A DNA stretch of 47,822 bases, taken from positions 157,245 to 205,066 of the forward strand of contig NZ_GL622296.1 of NCBI RefSeq assembly GCF_000185385.1. Direction: 5' to 3'. How positions within the stretch are numbered: the stretch's first letter is position 1; every line of letters starts with the position of its first letter. This DNA comes from Lachnoanaerobaculum saburreum DSM 3986. Its GTDB lineage: Bacteria; Bacillota; Clostridia; Lachnospirales; Lachnospiraceae. A program made the position numbers and the translations under genes. Shown in pieces: positions 24,323 to 33,074 of the stretch. Below the pieces are notes generated by a model. It searched no databases and had not been told where the DNA came from. It worked only from the letters and a program-made list of their open reading frames with translations.

Positions 24323-25078
24323 ATGATATTAAAAGTTTCAAATCTTGAGAAAATATATAAGGGTAAGATATCCTTCAAAGCCTTGGAAAATATAAATATG
24401 GAAGTTTCTGAAGGTGAGTTTGTAGCTATAATGGGTCCAAGCGGAAGCGGAAAAAGTACATTTTTAAATACAATATCAACTATTGATAAACCTACTGCCG
24501 GATCTGTTTTAATTGCAGGAAAAAATCCTTATGAGATGAATGCAAAACAGCTTTCGACTTTTAGAAGAAAGGAACTGGGCTTTGTATTTCAGCAGTTTAA
24601 TCTAATCAATACTCTAACGGTAGGAGAAAATATCATACTTCCGCTTACACTTGATAAGGCGGATGTTAAAACAATGAAAACAAAACTGGAAGAAATCAGT
24701 GAACTTCTTGGACTTTCCGATTTACTTCATAAAAGAACCTATGAGATTTCAGGAGGTCAGGCTCAAAGGGTAGCTATAGCAAGGGCTGTAATCAATGAAC
24801 CTTCAATACTGCTTGCAGATGAGCCTACAGGAAATTTGGATTCAAAGGCGGCAAAGGATGTAATGAAGCTTTTTAAAAAACTGAATGAAGCTATGCATGT
24901 AACTATCATTATGGTAACTCATGATCCTAATATTGCATCATATTCAGATAAAACCTATATCATAAAAGACGGCAATATTTATCAGGAAATCATTAACAGA
25001 AATGATAATAAAAATTATAGAAGAGAGATACTGAACACTATGAGTTTGCTTGGAGGTGATGACATTGACATTATTTAA
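24323..25078 (+). CDS. BceA-like ABC transporter ATPase
   Basis: A 251-residue ATPase of the MacB/LolD/BceA group. The frame opens at a TTG (24311), which is really the GGAG ribosome site; the ATG at 24323 is six bases beyond it. Walker A GPSGSGKST (38-46), Q-loop FQQFNL, signature ISGGQAQRVA (141-150), Walker B ILLADEP (161-167) and the H-loop TH are all present. It works with the large permease that follows to free peptide antibiotics (bacitracin, lantibiotics) from their lipid targets. The stop codon overlaps the permease start by 14 bases. Confidence 0.9.
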   Translation: MILKVSNLEKIYKGKISFKALENINMEVSEGEFVAIMGPSGSGKSTFLNTISTIDKPTAGSVLIAGKNPYEMNAKQLSTFRRKELGFVFQQFNLINTLTVGENIILPLTLDKADVKTMKTKLEEISELLGLSDLLHKRTYEISGGQAQRVAIARAVINEPSILLADEPTGNLDSKAAKDVMKLFKKLNEAMHVTIIMVTHDPNIASYSDKTYIIKDGNIYQEIINRNDNKNYRREILNTMSLLGGDDIDII

Positions 25079-26930
25079 TTTTGCATACAATAATATAAAA
25101 AGAGATTTTAAAAATTATTTATACCACTTTTTAAGCTGTGTATTCTCCGTTTTTATCTTCTTCTTATTTTCAACCTTGGCAAAGCACCCGGCATTAAAAA
25201 TAGTGGAGTCCGGAAGTGCTATAGGTATCATATTATTTATGGCAAGTATAGTATCCATGCTTTTTTCTTTTGTGTTGATTTTATATTCTGTCAGCAATTT
25301 TTTAAGAAACAGAAGTAAACAATTTGCAATCCTGAATATTATAGGTGCAAGCAAAGGGCAGTTTAATAAGCTCATCTTTTTTGAAAATATTATAATTTCA
25401 ATATTTGCACTGCTTGTCGGAATAATAACCGGCATTATTTTTTCAAAAATCTTTTTGATGATTGCACAGTCAATGATAAACGGATTAAATTTATATTTTT
25501 ATTTTCCTCTTATTCCGCTACTGCTCACCGTTTTTCTGATGGGAGGATTATTTTTACTTATATCATTGATTTCTCCTGTAATTTTAAGAAAGAAAAGGAT
25601 AATAGACCTTCTAAAAAAGGAGGAACTGGCTGAGAAAAATTATTTTTTACTTTCATTGGCGGCAGTTATAGTTATATTATCTCCTACGATTTACTTCCAT
25701 ATCAAAAAGGAATTTTTTACATTTATTTATATATTGGACTTGCTGTCCTGTATCAGTACCTCTTATTTTATTTTTAATCTTATTTTTAATGTATATAACT
25801 TTTTTATGGAAAAAAGCGGGCGTATTTATGTAAATAATAATTTGATAAAGCTTAGCAATTTTAAGTATAAGGTAAATACAAATATAAAAACCATGGCTGC
25901 TACTATGATTTTGTTTTCCATAATACTTACCGCCTTTGTATATATAGTTGGTGCACCGATGAATGTTACCGAAGATACAGAAAAGATAATGCCCTATTCA
26001 TATATGTACGCAAACTGGGAAGACGAAGCAGAAGGAGAAAGAAAGGCCAAACTGATAGCAGATGAACTTAAATCTGCGGACGGCTTTAAAAAGCTGACCA
26101 TCTCCTATTCCGAGTTGAAAAATAAAGCAAGAACTGTAAGACATATCATTTTATCAAATACTATGTATAATGAGGTGGCAGACTTTTTAAACAGAAAAAA
26201 GATTAATCTCTCTGATAATGAATATTTCCTTGTAGGAGTGGACGGAAAAAGCAAGCCTATATTACCTGATGTTGTAAAAAATGAGATTTCAGGTCATGGT
26301 ATCACAAAGGAAATAGGAACTGATAAAAGAATAATTTCAATGTCAGGATATTTTACAAGTGTTACTGTCATTTCTGATAGAAGCTATGAATCAATATCAT
26401 CCGCCTTGGTTAAAGATAGAATATATGCTTTTACGCAGAGTAATTTGACAAATGGCGGCAGTGAGGATTTGGCAAATATAAAAAAGCTTATAGGATTTGA
26501 AGAGGGAAAAGAAAGCCTGATATCTTATATTTTTTATTATGACATCGAAAATCTGACAAGAAGACTGGTTTCTTATGTGGGAAGTATATTATGTATATCA
26601 TTTTTAATAGGAATAGCAAGTATTATATACTCAAGACTTTATTCTTCTGTAGAAGAAGAGAGCAAAAAATACAGCATAATGATAAAAATGGGACTTAGCA
26701 AAGATGAATTAAAAGATATACTTGCAAGTACATTAAGGTGGCTGTTTATTCTACCTTTTATGACGTCACTTATTATATCATGGATTATTATCAGTATTGT
26801 GAATCAAATGATAGTAACATCATATACCAACTTAACTATAATTTGCAGTTTTATATATCTGCTTACAGAGTTCATTCTATATATGACTATAAAAAGAAAG
26901 TATCAGGAAAAAATATTAAATAATATTTAG
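25065..26930 (+). CDS. BceB-like FtsX-domain ABC permease
   Basis: A permease of 621 residues with the BceB layout: about ten membrane helices in 1+3+... order, two FtsX domains (N-terminal around 55-230, C-terminal from about 510) and a large extracellular loop (about 300-505) between helices 7 and 8, which is the ligand and specificity domain. The start is read as TTG 25065, eight bases after GGAGG (25052-25056); upstream codons overlap the ribosome site. It begins MTLFNFAYNNIKRDFKNY, as usual. It forms the sensing complex with the kinase at 23180. Confidence 0.88.
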   Translation: MTLFNFAYNNIKRDFKNYLYHFLSCVFSVFIFFLFSTLAKHPALKIVESGSAIGIILFMASIVSMLFSFVLILYSVSNFLRNRSKQFAILNIIGASKGQFNKLIFFENIIISIFALLVGIITGIIFSKIFLMIAQSMINGLNLYFYFPLIPLLLTVFLMGGLFLLISLISPVILRKKRIIDLLKKEELAEKNYFLLSLAAVIVILSPTIYFHIKKEFFTFIYILDLLSCISTSYFIFNLIFNVYNFFMEKSGRIYVNNNLIKLSNFKYKVNTNIKTMAATMILFSIILTAFVYIVGAPMNVTEDTEKIMPYSYMYANWEDEAEGERKAKLIADELKSADGFKKLTISYSELKNKARTVRHIILSNTMYNEVADFLNRKKINLSDNEYFLVGVDGKSKPILPDVVKNEISGHGITKEIGTDKRIISMSGYFTSVTVISDRSYESISSALVKDRIYAFTQSNLTNGGSEDLANIKKLIGFEEGKESLISYIFYYDIENLTRRLVSYVGSILCISFLIGIASIIYSRLYSSVEEESKKYSIMIKMGLSKDELKDILASTLRWLFILPFMTSLIISWIIISIVNQMIVTSYTNLTIICSFIYLLTEFILYMTIKRKYQEKILNNI

Positions 26931-26939
26931 ACAAATGTT

Positions 26940-26992
26940 AAAGCACATAGTAAAGAGATTAATCATGTTGCTATGTGCTTTAACTCTTTCTT
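26940..26992. terminator. Terminator after bceB, possibly shared
   Basis: AAAGCACATAG (26940-26950) pairs with CTATGTGCTTT (26971-26981), followed by a T-rich tract on the plus strand and preceded by T-rich sequence on the minus. It can also end the convergent operon at 27002. Confidence 0.8.
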
Positions 26993-27001
26993 TTTTCAGT
27001 A

Positions 27002-27406
27002 TTACTTTAATTCAGAAGCAGCTTTCCCATCCTCTTTTAAAATATCCTCACTTTTTTTGTTCTTTCCCAATGCCGTCATTACACCGGCAATAATACAAAG
27101 TACAATGCCTACTGTCAAATAAATCATTTCAAAATTTCCGCTTGTGCCATATATATCAAGTACTCCTTTATATAACGAACCTACTGTAAGTGTTGCTATA
27201 CCACATTTCCATGATAATTTTGCACTGTCTGAGATTTCTCTTTTTATAAAAATATTTATAAGACTTGGAATAAAAAGCCCTATAAACGGTATCAAGAATG
27301 CAAATACCATAAAATTTGAATATACACCATGTGAGAAATATTCATATATCTGAGAAAATATAAATATAAAAGTGGAAATACCGAAGTAAACAAATAATTT
27401 TTTCAT
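27002..27406 (-). CDS. Small four-helix membrane protein
   Basis: A 134-residue protein with four hydrophobic helices (about 4-22, 28-50, 70-88, 95-115) and a charged cytoplasmic tail. No family is recognised. Its start overlaps the stop of the NAGPA gene, so it is the last gene of the operon 31350-27002 and is translated with it. The context suggests a role in envelope polysaccharide or glycolipid handling, but nothing in the sequence shows an activity. Confidence 0.65.
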   Translation of the reverse strand: MKKLFVYFGISTFIFIFSQIYEYFSHGVYSNFMVFAFLIPFIGLFIPSLINIFIKREISDSAKLSWKCGIATLTVGSLYKGVLDIYGTSGNFEMIYLTVGIVLCIIAGVMTALGKNKKSEDILKEDGKAASELK

Positions 27407-28437
27407 CAGCTCTCACCTCCTATATATATGATATCACTGACTGCCCTTTCCTGATTGGAATGTCCGTTTGTAGTAGGATTATTTATAATTTCCCCTTTAA
27501 ATACCATGGTAGAAGAACCGCCACCGTCCAGGTTATATGCATCCACTACACCAATCTCCTTCATAAAACTTGCAAGCTCATATAGACTAAGTCCTGCACT
27601 CTCACTTGTCCTTCCGTCGGAAACTACAAATACATAGTGATTGTTTCCCAAATATCCGACAGCAGTTCTTGGATTACTTGCCATTGCCATTCCCACCTCT
27701 TCATTTTCACCTACTGAAATCTCACTGTTATTTAAAAGTACAGGTCCAAATGAAAATACCTGCAACGCTCCGGCTTGTAAAAGTTGTTCTGCACTTGTCT
27801 CACTCTCTGAAACAAACTTAAACTCACCGTTTTTTTGTATTACCAGAGCATCTCTGTCTCCGGAAGTATTGCGATACAATTTGCTGTTTCTTATCACATA
27901 TCCGCTCTGTCTTGCTCCATAGTAGTCTCCATTGATTGCCAAAACGGCATTATTTTCATCTGCAATATCTGAAGTTGTATCTGTGATATTTCTTCCATAA
28001 GTATTATTTGCCAATGCGGTTTTTAATGCAGATGCATCCGATACTGTAATATCGGCAACATATATATCACTGTCATAAGCTCTATACTGCTTCAGCGTAA
28101 TACTTGTCTTACTGTCTGAATACTCCCCTATAACGGTTCCTCCTTCAACGGTTTCGGTATCATTTACTGCGCTGCTGCCGGTTTCTTCTGTTTCGGCACT
28201 TACTTCCTTATCTGTAGACTCTGTATCTGTTACAGTACCGTTTCCAAGTTTTTCTTTTATTGCAGCTTCCACACTTTCTTTTATATTTGAAGTTTGTGTA
28301 GTTTCTGCTATTGCATTTATCTCTACACTCTGCATAGGACGCGGTATCACAAATGTATCTAACAGTGCATATGTACTGAAAGAAAATAAAAGCACACCAT
28401 GTAATACTCCAAGTCCTTTTTTATTAAATTTTTTCAT
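27406..28437 (-). CDS. Phosphodiester glycosidase (NAGPA)-family protein
   Basis: A 343-residue exported protein with one N-terminal membrane anchor (about 9-28), a Thr/Ser/Glu-rich spacer (40-100) and a C-terminal NAGPA domain (about 150-340). The domain shows AINGDYYGARQSGYVI, NPRTAVGYLGNN and YNLDGGGSSTMVFKG, the conserved NLDGGGSS being the family hallmark. Family members resemble the enzyme that removes N-acetylglucosamine from phosphodiester links, and bacterial ones probably act on wall or capsule phosphodiesters. It lies between a GT2-GtrA protein and a small membrane protein in one operon. Confidence 0.87.
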   Translation of the reverse strand: MKKFNKKGLGVLHGVLLFSFSTYALLDTFVIPRPMQSVEINAIAETTQTSNIKESVEAAIKEKLGNGTVTDTESTDKEVSAETEETGSSAVNDTETVEGGTVIGEYSDSKTSITLKQYRAYDSDIYVADITVSDASALKTALANNTYGRNITDTTSDIADENNAVLAINGDYYGARQSGYVIRNSKLYRNTSGDRDALVIQKNGEFKFVSESETSAEQLLQAGALQVFSFGPVLLNNSEISVGENEEVGMAMASNPRTAVGYLGNNHYVFVVSDGRTSESAGLSLYELASFMKEIGVVDAYNLDGGGSSTMVFKGEIINNPTTNGHSNQERAVSDIIYIGGES

Positions 28438-28450
28438 ATCTTACTCCATT

Positions 28451-29512
28451 CTATATATTAAACAGTCGCTCCGGTTTTTGCTGCACTTTTGAAAACACAA
28501 GTTTTTTCTGTACCAAATATGATAAAGTAAATAAAATCACCTCTGTAAGTATTTTCGCAATATATGCATTTATCCTAAAGGTCTCCACTATTCCACGAAG
28601 TATAAGGGTATTCATTACAAATATAAATGCGGCTAATCCCAGATACTTCAAATATTCTTTACCTCTTAATCGGCTCTTTTCACCCTCTTCAAATACAAAC
28701 CTCTTATTGATAAAGAAGTTAAAATGTAAAGATATAATTCTGGCAAAAGCATTTGAAAATAAAATATTTCCTGATATAAGCAAGCCGATACTATATACTA
28801 AGAAATCAACAATAAATGAAAGCATTGAACTTCCACAAAACTTTATAATCTGACTGTATATCCTTACGGAGTCCTTTACCGTATCAAAATGGCTTTCTTC
28901 ATTATCATTGATATAAATCGTTTCTATAGGGTATTCTTTTATCTTCATACCTTTCTTTGCAAAGTCCAGCAACATGTTCATTTCATATTCATATCTTTCA
29001 CCGCTTATATTCAGCAACTCCGGTATCAGACTCTTATGAAATACCCTCATTCCTGTCTGAGTATCTTCAATATCCACTCCTGTAGATATTGAAAATACCT
29101 TTTTTGTAATATAATTACCTATCTTTGAACGAATCGGCGAATCCTTTGTTTGTTCTCTTGAGCCTAAAATCAATATATCTTCATTTTCTATGGATTTTTC
29201 AAGTAGATATACGGCATCTTTTAATGAATGTTGTCCGTCCGCATCCAATGTTATCACTACAAAGTCATCTTCTATTTTATTTAAGTAGAAAAGACCTTCT
29301 TTCAAAGCCGCTCCTTTTCCTTGATTTATATAAAATCTGATAATCTTTGCCTTGCTGTTTTTCTCAAGTTGAGAAAAGAGGGGAAGATATTCTTCCCCTG
29401 AGCCGTCATCTACCACTACTACCTCTATTCCTCTTTTTTCCAAGGATTGCACAAAATATATCAAATTTTCATTTGGCTTATATGCCGGTATTAGGGCAAA
29501 TTTTCTCATCAT
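28451..29512 (-). CDS. GT2 glycosyltransferase fused to a GtrA membrane domain
   Basis: A 353-residue protein. Residues 1-220 are a family 2 glycosyltransferase (DPM1-like) with VVDDGSG at 35-41 and TLDADGQHS around 88-96, plus GSREQTKDSPIRS; the last 130 residues form four hydrophobic helices of the GtrA type. Such proteins charge polyprenyl phosphate with a sugar and may help flip it. The start overlaps the stop of the upstream carbohydrate-binding lipoprotein by four bases and the ribosome site is AAAGGAG. It may use the adjacent ATG (second codon). Confidence 0.87.
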   Translation of the reverse strand: MMRKFALIPAYKPNENLIYFVQSLEKRGIEVVVVDDGSGEEYLPLFSQLEKNSKAKIIRFYINQGKGAALKEGLFYLNKIEDDFVVITLDADGQHSLKDAVYLLEKSIENEDILILGSREQTKDSPIRSKIGNYITKKVFSISTGVDIEDTQTGMRVFHKSLIPELLNISGERYEYEMNMLLDFAKKGMKIKEYPIETIYINDNEESHFDTVKDSVRIYSQIIKFCGSSMLSFIVDFLVYSIGLLISGNILFSNAFARIISLHFNFFINKRFVFEEGEKSRLRGKEYLKYLGLAAFIFVMNTLILRGIVETFRINAYIAKILTEVILFTLSYLVQKKLVFSKVQQKPERLFNI

Positions 29513-31350
29513 GTCTCCTTTCCGGAATCATTATCCGAATTTTTATTATTCTTTTGTTTATTCTTTTTCTTCTTTGAATCACCTTCATTTTTGTCATTTT
29601 GATTGTTATCACTTGGATGCTGATTCATCTGTGGGCCGTCTCCCTGTGGCGGCATCGGTGGGCGATTATTATCATTTTCTCCCTGTCCTTTCATCTGTGG
29701 CGGCTGTCCCATTCCACCTTGTTCTCTGTCATTTCCGTTCATCTGCGGCGGCTGTCCACCTTGACCTCTTCCATTGCCATGTGGCGGCTGATTTTGGTTT
29801 CCACCTCCCTGCGGCGGCTGTCCCATTTCGCCTTGTTCTCTGTCATTTCCGTTCATCTGCGGCGGCTGTCCCTGTTGACCTCTTCCATTGCCATGTGGCG
29901 GCTGATTTTGGTTTCCACCTCCCTGCGGCGGCTGTCCCATTCCGCCTTGACGATTTCCAACAGTATTTGAGCCGCTCTTTAGTGTTACAGAATCTTTACT
30001 GTCTCCCACACTTATATTATATTTCTTTCCGCTTTCAAGCTTGTCGCTGCTATAAAGCACTGCATTATAGCTCTGAGTCTGATCGGATGATGAAAATATT
30101 TCATTACCTGATTCATCACTAAGTTTTATAGTACTTCCCTGTGCAGCATTGTTATCAAGATAATATATAATACTTGACTGTGTAGAGTTATTTCCGTTAA
30201 ATCCCTCAAACATACCTGAGTTACCTGTAGCAAGTATACTTCCGCCTGTGATTGTAGCAGTTCCATCATAGTCAACAGGTGCATTACCACCGTCAGACGG
30301 ACCGTCTATAACTATATTTCCTCCTGTGATATTCAAATCTCCGTTTGAGTCTATACCGTCACCACCCGGAATCACCTTTATATTTCCTCCTGAAATATTT
30401 ATAGCATAATTTGCCTGTGTTCCGTCCTCAGTATCTCCTGCTGCATTAATACCGTCATCGCTTGAATTGACTATGACATCTCCACCTTCAATATTTACAG
30501 TTATTCCTTCAAGTCCCTCATTTGAAGCTGCTACATTTATCTTCCCTTCCTTGACAGTAAGTGTATTGTCGGCATGTATTGCATCATCACCTGCATTTAT
30601 ATTTATTTCACCGTTTTCTACAGTTACATCACCTTTAGAATGGAATGCATCCTCCACCGTAGTAACATCGAATTTGCCGTTTCTTACTGTTAAACTTGTC
30701 TTTCCGTTAAGTCCATGGTGCGAAGCTGTAACGGTATAATTTCCGCTGTCTACAGTCAAGCTTGACTTACTGTGGATGGCATCCTCATATCCTCCTTCTA
30801 CAGTCAAACTGCCGCTTCCGCTAAGATTTATATCCGATTCACTGTATATAGCTGCATCATATGCCTTTGTAGAGCTTTCACCTGAACTGTTTTCATCTTC
30901 TGTATTGGCTGCTCTCATATCGCTTACCTTATTGTCAGTACCCTCGGCCAATATAATATTAAGTTTTCCATTCTTTACAACTATCGGTGCATCCTTTGAA
31001 TTTGAAATACTGAAGTTGTTGAAAGTAAAGTTCACATCACCGTCAGTATCTATAATTACCTGACCTTCATCCAGACTGCCGGTAAAATTATAATTTCCCG
31101 CCTTGCTGACAGTTATTACATTTCCTTCACTGCTTATACCGTCACCATTTATACTGACGGAATTATTGTCTATGCTTACAGTGGCGGCACTTACTTCAGT
31201 ACCCTGACTTTTATTGCTTACATTTGCACTGACAGTTGCAGCATCGGCATTTTTTCCTACATTGCTGCAAGCACCTAAGCTAAGCATCAATCCCACTCCT
31301 GCAAGAGACATCACAATTTTCTTATTTGTCTTATTTATATTCTTCTTCAT
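29509..31350 (-). CDS. Carbohydrate-binding (Cthe_2159-like) lipoprotein with Gly/Gln/Pro repeat tail
   Basis: A 613-residue surface protein. The N-terminus is a lipoprotein signal with SLGAC (C28). Residues about 60-410 are a run of short beta-strand repeats (xxSxGDVxxxxG, DAIHS, DGIDSNGD, ITGGN), the parallel beta-helix pattern of the carbohydrate-binding DUF4353/Cthe_2159 family. Residues 465-570 are two 38-residue tandem repeats with GQPPQGGGNQNQPPHG and QPPQMNGNDREQ plus partial copies, and the tail is Lys-rich (KKKKNKQKNNKN). The tail may act as a wall-spanning or polyanion-binding spacer. It heads the operon that continues with the GT2-GtrA and NAGPA proteins. Genomic neighbours of this family in related bacteria often include polyphosphate polymerases, but none is here. 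Confidence 0.85.
   Translation of the reverse strand: MKKNINKTNKKIVMSLAGVGLMLSLGACSNVGKNADAATVSANVSNKSQGTEVSAATVSIDNNSVSINGDGISSEGNVITVSKAGNYNFTGSLDEGQVIIDTDGDVNFTFNNFSISNSKDAPIVVKNGKLNIILAEGTDNKVSDMRAANTEDENSSGESSTKAYDAAIYSESDINLSGSGSLTVEGGYEDAIHSKSSLTVDSGNYTVTASHHGLNGKTSLTVRNGKFDVTTVEDAFHSKGDVTVENGEININAGDDAIHADNTLTVKEGKINVAASNEGLEGITVNIEGGDVIVNSSDDGINAAGDTEDGTQANYAINISGGNIKVIPGGDGIDSNGDLNITGGNIVIDGPSDGGNAPVDYDGTATITGGSILATGNSGMFEGFNGNNSTQSSIIYYLDNNAAQGSTIKLSDESGNEIFSSSDQTQSYNAVLYSSDKLESGKKYNISVGDSKDSVTLKSGSNTVGNRQGGMGQPPQGGGNQNQPPHGNGRGQQGQPPQMNGNDREQGEMGQPPQGGGNQNQPPHGNGRGQGGQPPQMNGNDREQGGMGQPPQMKGQGENDNNRPPMPPQGDGPQMNQHPSDNNQNDKNEGDSKKKKNKQKNNKNSDNDSGKET
29704..29931. repeat. Two 114-bp in-frame tandem repeats
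   Basis: Units 29704-29817 and 29818-29931 are nearly identical; a partial copy precedes and another follows from 29932. They encode the 38-residue Gly/Gln/Pro repeats of the lipoprotein. The period is a multiple of three, so copy-number change would lengthen or shorten the tail without a frameshift. Confidence 0.85.
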
Positions 31351-31479
31351 ATATATACCTCTATATACCTCTTTTTATGTTTTAAAGGTTTGTTTTCCTT
31401 TGATGTGTTAAGGATACAATCTCAAGCTGAAATGAAACTTAAAAAATCCGGATATTCTGTGAACAATCTGTGAAATCAA

Positions 31480-31514
31480 AAAAGCCCTACATACAAATAA
31501 AACTTGTATGTAGG
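31480..31514 (-). terminator. Terminator of the isochorismatase-type gene
   Basis: CCTACATACAA (31486-31496) pairs perfectly with TTGTATGTAGG (31504-31514); on the minus strand it ends in GGGCTTTTTT. Confidence 0.85.
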
Positions 31515-31560
31515 ACATCTAATAGTCAACTGAATTTTACTCAATCAAATCTTATATATA

Positions 31561-32082
31561 TTATTCTATACTCACTTGGCAACTCCTTAGCGTTTCAAGC
31601 GCGGCATTATGCTTTTCTACAGTCACACCTGCACAGCAGGCAGCATCTACAATTATCTTTGTCTCCGGCAAAAATGCTTTTAACAGCAGAGCATTTGAAA
31701 CCACGCATATATCTGTACAAAGTCCGACCAATTCTATTTCTATATCTTCCTTTTTTGCTATCTCCTTTATCTTCTCAGCCAGATCTACACTTCCAAAACT
31801 TGGCTTCTTAAAAATATTCTCAGGATCTATAAGCGGAGCTATCTCCTTATTCAACTCCCAACCTGATGTATGTTCTATACAATGTGATACCGGGAGATTT
31901 TTACCTTCCTGAGTATCAAGATAATTTTCCTTATGTGTGTCCATAGTTACAAATATATCTTTTTTATCATATCCTAAAATCTTTTTCTTAACAGCTTCTA
32001 CAATGCCTACCGCTTCCTTAGTACCAAGACTTCCGTCAATAAAATCATTTTGCATATCTATAACAATCAATATTCTTCTCAT
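31561..32082 (-). CDS. Isochorismatase-family cysteine hydrolase (nicotinamidase-like)
   Basis: A cytoplasmic hydrolase of 173 residues with the full triad of the family: D9 in VIDMQNDF, K93 in IFKKPSFGS and the nucleophile C126 in GLCTDICVVSNA. The metal-site candidates D48 and H50 (VTMDTHKENY) suggest nicotinamidase-like activity, that is, conversion of nicotinamide to nicotinate in NAD salvage. Related amidases have different substrates, so that is family inference. AGGAGG stands before the ATG and a clear terminator follows; it appears monocistronic. Confidence 0.85.
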   Translation of the reverse strand: MRRILIVIDMQNDFIDGSLGTKEAVGIVEAVKKKILGYDKKDIFVTMDTHKENYLDTQEGKNLPVSHCIEHTSGWELNKEIAPLIDPENIFKKPSFGSVDLAEKIKEIAKKEDIEIELVGLCTDICVVSNALLLKAFLPETKIIVDAACCAGVTVEKHNAALETLRSCQVSIE

Positions 32083-32227
32083 AACAGCCTCCTAAAAAAC
32101 TTTATGAAAGTATTATACCACAATTTTTTCAAGCTTGTAGGAAGCTTTCTCACTAAATACTTAAACTCAATACAAAATTTTATCTGTAAATCAGCATATG
32201 GTTACTTTGTATCATATTGAGAATTTG

Positions 32228-32256
32228 TTGATAAATTGTTAAGATTTTGCTATAAT
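32228..32256 (+). promoter_or_regulatory. Near-consensus sigma-A promoter
   Basis: TTGATA (32228-32233), a 17-base spacer and TATAAT (32251-32256). Transcription would start near 32263, which rules out an ATG at 32256 and supports the GTG start at 32304. Confidence 0.82.
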
Positions 32257-32303
32257 TGTCGTCAGTGATACTTCACAATTTATATTTTTCGGAGGAATTA
32301 AAA

Positions 32304-32750
32304 GTGAAAACATTTTTGACAATTCTTATTGTCATACTCGTTATATTGATTGCCGCCTTGGTTGCTCTCTATTTTTTTGGAAGAAAAATGGAGACAAAAC
32401 AGGTAGAGTCACAGGCTGCTATGGAAGCTGCCAAGCAAACGGTTTCAATGCTTATTATAGATAAAAAGAAACTGAAGATAAAAGAATCAGGTTTACCTAA
32501 GATTGTATACGAACAAACGCCTTGGTACCTGAAATGGACAAAAGTCCCCATTGTAAAAGCCAAGGTAGGCCCTAAAATTATGACACTTATGGCGGATGAA
32601 AAGATATTTGCTATGATACCGCTAAAAACAGAAGTAAAAGCTGTGGTAAGCGGTATCTATATCTCAGATATAAAAAGTGTCAAAGGCGGAAAACTGATTA
32701 AGCCCGAGCCAAAGAAAAAAGGCTTCTTTGCAAAATTGTTTAAAAAATAG
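32304..32750 (+). CDS. Single-pass membrane protein of unknown function
   Basis: A 148-residue protein. GTG 32304 follows GGAGG (32291-32295) and lies 41 bases downstream of the predicted transcription start; the longer frame from 32256 would begin inside the -10. One membrane helix (about 4-25) is followed by a basic, coiled segment and a compact C-terminal domain of about 100 residues (VPIVKAKVGPKIMTLM, VKAVVSGIYISDIKSV) ending in KKKGFFAKLFKK, a basic amphipathic tail that could touch the membrane. No family recognised. It stands alone between its own promoter and terminator. Confidence 0.75.
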   Translation: MKTFLTILIVILVILIAALVALYFFGRKMETKQVESQAAMEAAKQTVSMLIIDKKKLKIKESGLPKIVYEQTPWYLKWTKVPIVKAKVGPKIMTLMADEKIFAMIPLKTEVKAVVSGIYISDIKSVKGGKLIKPEPKKKGFFAKLFKK

Positions 32751-32764
32751 TTACTGCAAAAAGA

Positions 32765-32797
32765 CTGTCACATCATTAAATGTGGCAGCCTTTTTTT
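32765..32797 (+). terminator. Terminator of the single-pass membrane protein gene
   Basis: CTGTCACAT (32765-32773) pairs with ATGTGGCAG (32780-32788, one G-T), followed by CCTTTTTTT. Confidence 0.85.
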
Positions 32798-32821
32798 GTT
32801 TTGTACTTATAAATTATATTA

Positions 32822-33028
32822 CTACGTATCAGCATTCATATCAAGACCGACTATTTCTCGTACAAGTTCGCCCGGCGACTTTTGTCCATATTCATTCTCA
32901 TATTCCTCTTTTGTTCCAATCTCTGACCAAAGCACCTCTTCAAATTCTTTTATATCATTTTTACTTAACGGAATTTTTGAAATTCTATTGATTAAAATAC
33001 ATGTTTTGGAACTCTTGTTATTCAGCTT
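32822..33028 (-). pseudogene. hsdR remnant (type I restriction subunit, C-terminal piece)
   Basis: A frame of 68 codons on the minus strand, closed by stops at both ends, contains PLSKNDIKEFEEVLWSEIGT, then KEEYENEYG and GELVREIVGLDMNA. This closely follows a conserved C-terminal stretch of type I restriction endonuclease R subunits (patterns like LExILWxExGTKExYExEYG and LVRxIVGLD). The helicase and nuclease parts upstream are absent and the end is shortened. No hsdM or hsdS remains in the window. It lies just downstream of the zeta-type toxin gene, as if a toxin-antitoxin module had replaced or interrupted a restriction locus. Confidence 0.65.
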
Positions 33029-33074
33029 TTATGTAAGTAAAATAATGTACCATAAAGTATACTTTTCGGTTTTA

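Noticed and set aside
29704-29931. Possible CRISPR-like repeats
   Set aside because: The unit is 114 bp, contiguous without spacers and in frame with a protein repeat.
29511-30122. Long plus-strand frame opposite the lipoprotein repeats
   Set aside because: It is the antisense of the repeat-coding and low-complexity region; no start signals and a His/Cys-rich product as expected from reversed Gly/Gln/Pro codons.
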